Shown: piece by piece, positions 1 through 5,157 of the stretch
Layout of the letters: each line of letters opens with the position of its first letter
Position numbering within the stretch: the stretch's first letter is position 1
NCBI GenBank assembly: GCA_947457525.1
Contig: CANGXE010000143.1
Coordinates: forward strand, 1 to 5,157
Length of the DNA stretch: 5,157 nucleotides
Direction of reading: 5' to 3'
From: Bacteroidota bacterium
GTDB taxonomy: Bacteria; Bacteroidota; Bacteroidia; Chitinophagales; LD1
Position numbers and translations under genes: made by a program
Notes under the pieces: model-generated
The model's database searches: none
What the model was told of the DNA's origin: nothing
Seen by the model: the letters and a program-made list of their open reading frames with translations, nothing else

Positions 1-525
1 CACGCAGCCATGAACGGCATGAGTACATTAGATAGCTCTATTCGCGACAATGATGTGCCGGCCAAGGCACGCAAGCATCGTTTGTATCGCTGGAGCATCA
101 ATGTGCCGAATGATGAAATTCGTTATGTACACCAATCGGAAGGATTAATTGGCCTGATGATGGACAGAGGAAATCTGGGTGGCTTAGATACCATCAAAGA
201 AATTGTAGAACTGACTGACGATTCGCGTAAGCGTGCCGCTTATGCCAAACTATTTTGGGACAATGCTTTTCAAGCAGTAAAGGCTGTTGGCGACCAATCG
301 GGTTGGGATGTGTTGGCTTTCGGCTCTGACTTTGATGGCACCATTACACACATGGAACCTTATCACTCATCAGAGACCATTCCTACGTTTCAGCATGACT
401 TGATTGACTATCTAACTACAACAAATTATCAAAAAGAATTGTGGTATGACTACACTCCAGCTGACTTGGTGCGCAAAATTATGCACGAGAACGCCATGCG
501 TTTTTACAAGAAATTTTTTGTGTAA
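1..525 (+). CDS. Peptidase family M19 (membrane dipeptidase-like) metallohydrolase, C-terminal part
   Basis: This is a 5'-truncated gene whose frame is open from base 1 (His-Ala-Ala-Met) to the TAA at 523-525, so the ATG at 10 is internal and not the start. M19 enzymes are zinc-dependent hydrolases that cleave dipeptides, including D-amino-acid-containing ones; this fragment does not settle the substrate. Three stretches match the family in order. The first codon, His followed by Ala-Ala, fits the position of the second-zinc histidine in the 'SH(S)' motif. A segment reading INVPNDEIR followed by GLIGLMM resembles the family's 'RNVPDD..R...GG..M' region. A GSDFDG motif near residue 106, counted from the ATG at 10, corresponds to the substrate-binding Asp region. 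The fragment ends with the family-like 'N-A-M-R-F'. The metal ligands of the N-terminal half lie outside the window, so activity cannot be judged. No terminator is evident after the stop; the desaturase start follows 92 bases later on the same strand. Confidence 0.78.
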   Translation, partial: HAAMNGMSTLDSSIRDNDVPAKARKHRLYRWSINVPNDEIRYVHQSEGLIGLMMDRGNLGGLDTIKEIVELTDDSRKRAAYAKLFWDNAFQAVKAVGDQSGWDVLAFGSDFDGTITHMEPYHSSETIPTFQHDLIDYLTTTNYQKELWYDYTPADLVRKIMHENAMRFYKKFFV

Positions 526-617
526 TCTTTCATAAAAGTTAATTTTTTGTGATTGCCACGTATTCTTACAAGAGCATAAAGACTTTTCTTTATTATTGCT
601 TTCAACCTAATGTATAA

Positions 618-1664
618 ATGACACCTAATTTCAACAAAGAGCAGCTACTTCAAGATTTAAAGAACTGGAATACAATACTCAAGAAATACCAAATTCCCAG
701 CACTAAGCAAGCTATCATTCAACTCACTAATAGTTTTGCATTTTATGTTGCATTGCTGCTTTTACAATTTTATCTCTACGACAAATCCGTTTTCTTTTCT
801 GCACTCGTAGCCATTGTAAATGGGTTTATTTTAGGTCGTATTTTTATCATTCAACACGACTGTGGCCATAGTTCTTTCACCAAAAGCCGCACTGCAAACA
901 CTATCATCGGCACAGTGTGCAGCATTTGCACTTTAATTCCTTACCGCTACTGGGCAAAAAACCACAGTTTTCATCACGCCCACAATGGCCAACTAGAGTT
1001 TAGTGATATTGGCGATATTGAATGCTTAAGCACTGAGCAGTATGCTAAGCTGAGTTGGAAACAAAAACTATGCTACCGCATTTATCGCAACCCGTTTTAT
1101 CTGTTCACCATTGGTGGATTTATTTATGTGGTTATCTATAACCGCTTTGCATTTTTAAGTACCGATTATTTTAAAGAAGTGAAGCGCAGCGTTTTGTACA
1201 GCAACATTCTTTTTGTGGTGATGTATGCACTCCTTGCCTACACTATTGGCCCGGCTCGTTTTCTCATTGTTCAGTTTATTAACCTCGCTTTTTTTGGCAT
1301 ATACGCCCTTTGGTTTTTTTACATTCAACATCAATACGAACACATCTATAAAAGCGGAAAAGAAAATTGGAATTATGTAGTGGCAGCCATGAAAGGAAGC
1401 ACTTATTACAAACTGCCAAAAATTGGGCATTGGCTAACCGGAAACATTGGCTATCATCATCTGCATCATTTAGCTCCTACTATTCCAAATTACAACTTGG
1501 AGCGCTGCCAAAAAGAAAATCCAATTTTTGAAAAATACACCAACACCATCAGCTTTTGGCAAAGCCTCAAAACGGTAAACGCCAACTTGTGGGACGAACA
1601 AAAACAAAAGATGATTTCTTTCCGCGAATACAGCCGAATGAAAAAACTAAAAGCGCAAGCATAA
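618..1664 (+). CDS. Membrane fatty acid desaturase (Des / delta-12-like acyl-lipid desaturase family)
   Basis: This is a complete 348-residue integral-membrane di-iron desaturase, which should introduce a cis double bond into acyl chains of membrane lipids and so adjust fluidity. The three histidine boxes are present: HDCGH at 80-84, HSFHH at 116-120, and H280-H-L-H283-H284 (HxxHH). A further conserved QHQYEH occurs at 237-242. The region from about 235 to 293, with YYKLPKIGHWLTGNIGYHH and APTIPNYNLE, closely follows the Bacillus Des pattern, so regioselectivity could be delta-5 or delta-12-like; sequence alone does not decide. Hydrophobic segments lie near 38-53, 57-78, 93-109, 160-177, 192-210 and 213-235. 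The start is well fixed: an in-frame TAA at 615-617 sits immediately before the ATG, and the next Met is far inside. There is no clear Shine-Dalgarno sequence. The stop codon runs straight into a terminator hairpin. It could share a transcript with the upstream dipeptidase or have its own promoter. Confidence 0.93.
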   Translation: MTPNFNKEQLLQDLKNWNTILKKYQIPSTKQAIIQLTNSFAFYVALLLLQFYLYDKSVFFSALVAIVNGFILGRIFIIQHDCGHSSFTKSRTANTIIGTVCSICTLIPYRYWAKNHSFHHAHNGQLEFSDIGDIECLSTEQYAKLSWKQKLCYRIYRNPFYLFTIGGFIYVVIYNRFAFLSTDYFKEVKRSVLYSNILFVVMYALLAYTIGPARFLIVQFINLAFFGIYALWFFYIQHQYEHIYKSGKENWNYVVAAMKGSTYYKLPKIGHWLTGNIGYHHLHHLAPTIPNYNLERCQKENPIFEKYTNTISFWQSLKTVNANLWDEQKQKMISFREYSRMKKLKAQA

Positions 1665-1692
1665 AAAAGGGACCTTAAAGCGTCCCCTTTTT
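1664..1692. terminator. Bidirectional intrinsic terminator between convergent genes
   Basis: A hairpin begins at the last base of the desaturase stop codon. GGGAC at 1669-1673 pairs with GTCCC at 1682-1686 across an 8-base loop. With one bulged C at 1687, the stem extends through AAAAA (1664-1668) with TTTTT (1688-1692). Read on plus it ends in a T-run (1688-1692). Read on minus it ends in TTTTTT from the A-run at 1663-1668. It can therefore stop transcription from the desaturase (plus) and from the collagen-like gene ending at 1717 (minus), whose stop is only 24 bases away. Confidence 0.8.
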
Positions 1693-1716
1693 GTTTCTAT
1701 AAATATGCTGAAAGTT

Positions 1717-2772
1717 TTAAAACCCTGTGCCACCACCGTTTTGTGAAGCAGGACGAGTGTCTGTCACTAATTGACGCTTAATAAACATGATGTCGACACT
1801 CCAATCTTCTCCGTTCGCACCTTCAGCGTCTCCTTTAAACCACCACGTTCCACCATTTTCATACATCCTCGAACGAGTGCTCTCAGAATTAGAATTTGCG
1901 GTTGGATAAAATCCAGCAATTACTGCTACCCAAATAACCGAAGAAACGCCCGTATTTCTATTTGGATTATCACATCCATTGCAAAAATATCTACGGATTT
2001 CTATTGGTTTACTTCCGTCAACAAATATATCGCCATTCGCTTCTACACTCATGCGGTTTTGATTGTTGGTGATAAACACCAATGGTGCGTTTCCGACTTG
2101 TCCAAGATTATTACTAGCCGGTGCGTTATTCCCGCCTACCAGCCAAGCTTGTTGAGCAGTTGTTAATGTCCCGCTACCATCTGTGATAGCGGCATTGCCC
2201 GCAACGTTAAATGTAAAAGCCGTATTGTCACTACCAAAACCTGTGGGTCCGGTAACGCCCGTTGCGCCTGTTGCGCCAATTGGCCCAGTGTTTCCTTGTA
2301 TACCTTGAATTCCTTGAGGCCCCGGATCACCTGTGGCGCCCGTAGCACCTACGTTTCCTTGTAATCCTTGTACACCCGTTGGGCCTGTAGGACCTGTCGG
2401 AGCTACAAAATTGGGCAATACAATTGAATTGCCATTAGAGATAGAAAGGGTATTTGTTCCTGCATTAAATGTGAGTGCTTGTTGGTCATTATCCGGAGCC
2501 GGAAATGGAATCCATATTGTGCCATTCCAATACCAAAACTGATCGGTGTCGGGTCCAAAAACTAAAAGCCCTTTGTTGCTTGCGTTTAATGCTGCGCCCA
2601 ATGCAATGCGCTCAGCAGCATCAAGCTTAGGGATTAAAATTCCTTTGGAGTTGGATTCTAAATGTAAAAGTGCATTCGGGTCGGGCGTGTTCGTGCCAAT
2701 GCCTACGTTGTTTTGAGCTTGGCTAAAAGTGAAGATTAAAAGTAAAAATAGGGTTGAGGTGATGAGTTTCAT
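1717..2772 (-). CDS. Secreted collagen-like repeat protein with NVGIG head and unrecognised C-terminal domain
   Basis: This 351-residue protein is probably exported and part of a trimeric fibre; no enzymatic role is visible. Residues 1-19 form a Sec signal peptide (MKLIT, then a hydrophobic run ending S-Q-A), with likely signal peptidase I cleavage before Gln20. Residues 21-90 are the Bacteroidota-type head: NNVGIGT, then KGILIP and AAERIAL, then FWYWNGTIWIP. Residues 127-178 have Gly at every third position (18 Gly), the collagen pattern, rich in G-A-T and G-P-T. Residues 207-250 carry a fibre-like module (AWLVGGN, then FITNNQNRM, then ANGD). Residues about 255-351 form a Trp/Arg-rich end with a CxxC (Cys264, Cys267) that I do not recognise. 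There is no S74 chaperone, lipobox or obvious type IX secretion C-terminal domain. It lies 59 bp downstream of a related gene on the same strand. The start is chosen because the signal peptide begins here and an in-frame TAG lies upstream at 2806-2808; AGAAAAAGT before the ATG is at best a weak ribosome site. Confidence 0.85.
   Translation of the reverse strand: MKLITSTLFLLLIFTFSQAQNNVGIGTNTPDPNALLHLESNSKGILIPKLDAAERIALGAALNASNKGLLVFGPDTDQFWYWNGTIWIPFPAPDNDQQALTFNAGTNTLSISNGNSIVLPNFVAPTGPTGPTGVQGLQGNVGATGATGDPGPQGIQGIQGNTGPIGATGATGVTGPTGFGSDNTAFTFNVAGNAAITDGSGTLTTAQQAWLVGGNNAPASNNLGQVGNAPLVFITNNQNRMSVEANGDIFVDGSKPIEIRRYFCNGCDNPNRNTGVSSVIWVAVIAGFYPTANSNSESTRSRMYENGGTWWFKGDAEGANGEDWSVDIMFIKRQLVTDTRPASQNGGGTGF
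2239..2394 (-). repeat. Collagen-like Gly-X-Y coding repeat (18 Gly triplets)
   Basis: Codons for residues 127-178 of the protein at 1717-2772 give an uninterrupted Gly-X-Y series. The Y position is mostly Thr or Gln (GPT, GAT, GIQ, GLQ), with almost no Pro at Y. At DNA level this appears as imperfect 9-base periodicity. Such tracts form triple helices in bacterial collagen-like proteins and often vary in length between strains; variation here is inference. Confidence 0.9.
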
Positions 2773-2795
2773 ACTTTTTCTTTTTTCGAATATAA

Positions 2796-2827
2796 GACAA
2801 TTATGCTAAGTGTTCTGTTGCATCAAA
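2796..2827 (-). promoter_or_regulatory. Weak candidate Bacteroidota promoter for the downstream collagen-like gene
   Basis: In the 59-base gap, the minus strand reads TTTG (2824-2827), a 20-base spacer, then TAATTGTC (2796-2803). This resembles the Bacteroidota sigma-ABfr form TTTG-N19-21-TAnnTTTG, with two mismatches in the -7 element. It would place a start roughly 15-20 bases upstream of the ATG at 2772. In such AT-rich DNA the match could be chance, and read-through from the upstream gene is an alternative. Confidence 0.25.
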
Positions 2828-2831
2828 AACT

Positions 2832-4205
2832 TTACTGTTTTTTCAAGCGCTCTAATTCTGTTTTTAGCTGTTCGATTTGCAGCTGCTGCTCCTGTATAGC
2901 TTTAGTCAAAATTACCGTCATTTTTGCATAGTCAATGCCCCATAATTCTTTCTTTTCATCTTTGGGTTGATGTACTAATTCAGGAAAAACTTTGGCTAAA
3001 TCTTGGGCAATAAAGCCATTGTCTCTACTGGTGGCCACGTCACTAATCACTAAATTTCCTTGCCCATCAAAACTTTGATCAAGCAAAGTGTATTGATAGG
3101 ATTTTACAGTCATTAACTTTTCTAGAACTGTAGAATATGGCGTGAAATCTTTTTTCATTCGCGCATCGCTTACGTTGGTGAAACTTGTGCCGTAAAAGCG
3201 ACCGTCTCCTTCAATTCGTCCAAGCAACTGCTCTGCTCCGGCATTATTATACCTTCTGAAATAAAACCCACGATCCGTGTTTTGATTAGCCGCTACTTGA
3301 TTGTGTGCCGTTGAATTCCAAAAATCAACTCCACTACTTCCAGCCGAACGATTTATACCAATAGTTAACGTGCCCACTCCACCAATCCAAACGCTAGCCG
3401 GAGGCGCGGCATTTACGTTGGGGTCATTATTGAATCCACCAAAGGCGGAAAAACCATTAGTAGCGCTTAACTTAGTTCTCGCATCATCAGGTTGGCTGGG
3501 TAGAATAGTTGGGTAATTAGCATCGCCAATACGCAAATTTCCGTTCGCAGCAATTCTTGCCCGTTCAGCATTATTGGTTCTAAAAACAAGCGCATTGTTA
3601 TCGGTAGTACCGACAAAATTTATAGCAGGGTTAGTGGCGCTATTACCAATCAATCGCCAAAATAAATTGTTGCCATCGTTGGGTGTCCAAGCCGAACCGT
3701 TCCAAGTTAAAACAGTATTGTTAGTTGGAGCTGTTGCGCTTACGGCATTACCCTGCAAAGCAATCACGGTTGGGTTAGGATAGTTTCCACTCAAATCGCC
3801 TCCCGCAGCGCCAAGTGGCCCAGTAGGTCCTGTTGCTCCATCTAATCCGGTAGCACCTGTCGGACCGGTGGCACCATTCAGTCCATCAGCACCAGCAATG
3901 CCTTGCAAACCAGTGGCACCCGTTGCACCAACCGGACCTGAGAGTTTGCATAAGGAAACCCATTGCGAGGCAAAGTAAAAGAAACAAGCACTGTCAGTGT
4001 CAAACACCAAAAGAGCATTTGCCGGAGTGGGAATAGCCAAACGCTCAGCAGCTGACATTCGCGGCACCAAAAATCCTTTATTGTTAGCCGTCAGTTCAAG
4101 CACTGCCGAAGCATCCGGGTTAGGAGTACCAATGCCAACATTATTTTGCCCAAACAGATGAATGGAAAATAAAAAGATAAAAATAAAAGTGAAGATTTTT
4201 CCCAT
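2832..4205 (-). CDS. Secreted collagen-like fibre protein with C-terminal peptidase S74 (endosialidase-type chaperone) domain
   Basis: This 457-residue protein is probably an exported trimeric fibre that trims its own folding chaperone. Residues 1-19 are a signal peptide ending L-F-G, with likely cleavage before Gln20. Residues 21-86 are the NNVGIGT / KGFLVPRM / AAERLAI head, related to the neighbour. Residues 90-135 are collagen-like (16 Gly at every third position). Residues 136-176 carry the common fibre linker GGDLSGNYPNPTV followed by TVLTWNGSAWTPN. Residues 181-228 repeat the W..IGN / FRTNNAERARI / NGNLRIG fibre module. Residues 346-440 are an S74 domain: SDARMKKD at 346-353 with Ser346 and Lys351 at the spacing of the catalytic Ser-Lys pair, then NGFIAQDLAKVFPELV and WGIDYAKMTVILTKAIQEQ. 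Residues about 436-457 look like a short coiled coil. By family knowledge, cleavage would fall just before Ser346. The ligand or host structure is unknown. An in-frame TAG at 4224-4226 supports the chosen start; no Shine-Dalgarno sequence is seen. Confidence 0.9.
   Translation of the reverse strand: MGKIFTFIFIFLFSIHLFGQNNVGIGTPNPDASAVLELTANNKGFLVPRMSAAERLAIPTPANALLVFDTDSACFFYFASQWVSLCKLSGPVGATGATGLQGIAGADGLNGATGPTGATGLDGATGPTGPLGAAGGDLSGNYPNPTVIALQGNAVSATAPTNNTVLTWNGSAWTPNDGNNLFWRLIGNSATNPAINFVGTTDNNALVFRTNNAERARIAANGNLRIGDANYPTILPSQPDDARTKLSATNGFSAFGGFNNDPNVNAAPPASVWIGGVGTLTIGINRSAGSSGVDFWNSTAHNQVAANQNTDRGFYFRRYNNAGAEQLLGRIEGDGRFYGTSFTNVSDARMKKDFTPYSTVLEKLMTVKSYQYTLLDQSFDGQGNLVISDVATSRDNGFIAQDLAKVFPELVHQPKDEKKELWGIDYAKMTVILTKAIQEQQLQIEQLKTELERLKKQ
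2835..3170 (-). other. Predicted self-released S74 chaperone segment (residues 346-457)
   Basis: The segment starts at the Ser codon (3168-3170) of the SDAR-M-K motif; the Lys codon is 3153-3155. In phage endosialidases this domain trimerises the fibre and then cuts itself off N-terminal to the Ser using a Ser-Lys pair. Both residues are conserved here, so the mature fibre may end at residue 345. Cleavage is inferred from the family and is not shown by the sequence. Confidence 0.7.
3801..3938 (-). repeat. Collagen-like Gly-X-Y coding repeat (16 Gly triplets)
   Basis: Residues 90-135 of the S74-containing protein have Gly at every third position without a break (GPV, GAT, GLQ, GIA, GAD, GLN, GPT, GLD and so on). 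It sits in the same place between head and fibre module as the tract of the neighbouring gene, but the order of triplets differs. Confidence 0.9.
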
Positions 4206-4261
4206 GGCGCTGAATTTAATACCCTAACAAGTTTACAAAAAAAATCATGATATGATAAATG

Positions 4262-4291
4262 ATAAAGCCACTCGCATTGGAGTGGCTTTAT
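4262..4291 (-). terminator. Perfect 12-bp stem hairpin downstream of citrate synthase
   Basis: ATAAAGCCACTC (4262-4273) and GAGTGGCTTTAT (4280-4291) are exact reverse complements around a 6-base loop. The hairpin lies 17 bases past the citrate synthase stop codon on the minus strand. The 3' arm ends GGCTTTAT with no long T-run, so it may be a weaker intrinsic terminator or an RNA 3'-end stabiliser. It also separates citrate synthase from the collagen-like gene starting at 4205. Confidence 0.75.
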
Positions 4292-4308
4292 AAAAATTCT
4301 TTTGATGC

Positions 4309-5157
4309 TTACTTACGGTCGCTCATGTTTACGAAAGCACGTGGAGCGGGGCCGGTGTAGATTTGGCGCGGACGACCAATGTCTTCATTGCGCTCACGCA
4401 ATTCTTTCCATTGTGAAATCCATCCTGGCAAACGTCCAAGCGCAAAAAGCACGGTAAACATTGGCGTTGGGAAACCAAGCGCTTTGTAGATAATACCGGA
4501 GTAAAAATCTACGTTTGGATATAACTTACGCTCAATAAAGTATGGATCGTTCAATGCTGTTTCTTCCAATTCTTTAGCGATAGCTAAAAGTGGATCATTT
4601 ACACCTAATTTAGCTAAGATATTGTCACACGCTGTTTTGATAATTCTTGCACGTGGGTCAAAGTTTTTGTAAACGCGGTGACCAAAGCCATAAAGTAGAC
4701 GTTTTTTATCCTTCGCCTCAGCTACTGCTTTTTTCACATCACCTTTATCTACGTTTTGGATATGCTCTAACATTTCTAACACTTCTTGGTTAGCACCACC
4801 ATGGCGCGCTCCCCAAAGAGCGGCAACGCCTGCTCCAATAGAAGCATAAAGATTAGCGTGCGATGAGCCTACTATACGTACAGTAGATGTAGAACAGTTT
4901 TGTTCGTGATCTGCGTGTAGAATAAGCAAGGTATTCATAGCCGCTACTACTACCGGATCCGGAACATACTCTTCTGTTACATTACCAAAAGACATATTCA
5001 AGAAATTTGTCACGTAATCGTAACGATTTTGTGGATAAACCACGGGGTGACCTTTGCCTTTTTTCATAATCATAGCACAAATAGTCGGCATTTTAGCTAA
5101 CAAGCGAATGATTGTAAGATTAGTTGCGTCAGGACTTGTATTTGGATTTTGTGTGTC
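4309..5157 (-). CDS. gltA: Citrate synthase, C-terminal part (runs off the right edge)
   Basis: Citrate synthase condenses acetyl-CoA with oxaloacetate to citrate, the entry step of the TCA cycle, in the cytoplasm. The frame stays open from the TAA at 4309-4311 to the window edge. An apparent TTG start at 5101-5103 is an internal Leu: the 18 codons above it read on as coding sequence (DTQNPNTSPDATNLTIIR, then LLAKMP-like sequence). About 282 residues are visible, so about one third of a typical ~430-residue enzyme, the N-terminal part, is missing. The three catalytic residues are present: His in ARHGGAN (codon 4801-4803), His in GFGHRVYK (4678-4680) and Asp in NVDFYSG (4507-4509), corresponding to E. 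coli His264, His305 and Asp362. LILHADHEQN, ALNDPYFIERKLYPN and RPRQIYTG also match the bacterial type II enzyme. It ends VNMSDRK, like the E. coli C-terminus in position. It is followed by a hairpin at 4262-4291. No sign of damage is seen. Confidence 0.96.
   Translation of the reverse strand, partial: DTQNPNTSPDATNLTIIRLLAKMPTICAMIMKKGKGHPVVYPQNRYDYVTNFLNMSFGNVTEEYVPDPVVVAAMNTLLILHADHEQNCSTSTVRIVGSSHANLYASIGAGVAALWGARHGGANQEVLEMLEHIQNVDKGDVKKAVAEAKDKKRLLYGFGHRVYKNFDPRARIIKTACDNILAKLGVNDPLLAIAKELEETALNDPYFIERKLYPNVDFYSGIIYKALGFPTPMFTVLFALGRLPGWISQWKELRERNEDIGRPRQIYTGPAPRAFVNMSDRK

Noticed and set aside
10..12. ATG near the left edge as the start of the M19 gene
   Set aside because: The frame is open to base 1, the codons before it fit the M19 'SH' region, and the N-terminal half of the family is missing, so the real start is outside the window.
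526..560. A/T-rich stretch after the M19 stop as a terminator
   Set aside because: Only a weak A-T pairing (AAAA with TTTT) can form, with no GC stem.
591..598. TATTATTG as a -7 promoter element for the desaturase
   Set aside because: It has one mismatch to TAnnTTTG, and no TTTG lies 19-21 bases upstream; in AT-rich DNA this is likely chance.
1155..1430. 91-residue minus-strand reading frame inside the desaturase
   Set aside because: It is antisense to a gene with all expected motifs, and its product resembles no family.
2239..2394. 9-base periodic DNA as a CRISPR or non-coding tandem repeat
   Set aside because: The periodicity follows Gly-X-Y codons in an open frame, the units are imperfect, and there are no spacers.
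1771..2542. Plus-strand frames (1771-2166, 2333-2542) and a minus-strand frame at 2163-2348 over the collagen-like gene
   Set aside because: They are shadows of the repetitive Gly-X-Y coding sequence and of the neighbouring coding stretch, with no start context or family features.
3301..3783. Plus-strand frames at 3301-3516 and 3574-3783 inside the S74 protein gene
   Set aside because: They are antisense to a well-supported coding region and show no recognisable features.
5101..5103. TTG as the citrate synthase start
   Set aside because: The frame continues to the window edge with sequence typical of the enzyme, and this Leu aligns to an internal position.

Overview
The window looks like a Bacteroidota (Bacteroidetes) chromosome fragment. 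Three things suggest this. Two secreted proteins carry the 'NNVGIGT...P..A.L.L...KG.L.P....AER' head typical of that phylum. Translation starts lack clear Shine-Dalgarno sequences. The DNA is moderately AT-rich, with one weak TTTG/TAnnTTTG-like promoter candidate. The class or genus cannot be fixed from this sequence alone.

Layout: (1) 1-525, plus strand, is the C-terminal part of a peptidase family M19 (membrane/renal dipeptidase-like) metallohydrolase cut by the left edge. (2) 618-1664, plus strand, is a complete integral-membrane fatty acid desaturase with all three histidine boxes, similar to acyl-lipid desaturases such as Bacillus Des. (3) 1664-1692 is a hairpin terminator that can serve both converging transcription units. 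(4) 1717-2772 and 2832-4205, minus strand, are two tandem, partly paralogous secreted proteins. Each has a signal peptide, the NVGIG head, a collagen-like Gly-X-Y stretch, and then a fibre-like module. The upstream protein ends in a peptidase S74 self-cleaving chaperone domain. The downstream one ends in a different C-terminal domain that I do not recognise. (5) 4262-4291 is a perfect 12-bp stem hairpin, probably the terminator of the next gene. (6) 4309-5157, minus strand, is the C-terminal two thirds of a citrate synthase (gltA) running off the right edge.

The dipeptidase, desaturase and citrate synthase look like ordinary housekeeping or lipid genes with no evident link to each other. The functional unit of interest is the collagen-like pair. 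The two proteins share the N-terminal two thirds of their architecture, lie 59 bp apart on one strand without a terminator between them, and differ in their C-terminal ends. They most likely form trimeric cell-surface or phage-tail-like fibres; this is inference. No RNA genes, CRISPR arrays, insertion sequences, origins or attachment sites were seen, and no gene-free stretch exceeds about 105 bases.
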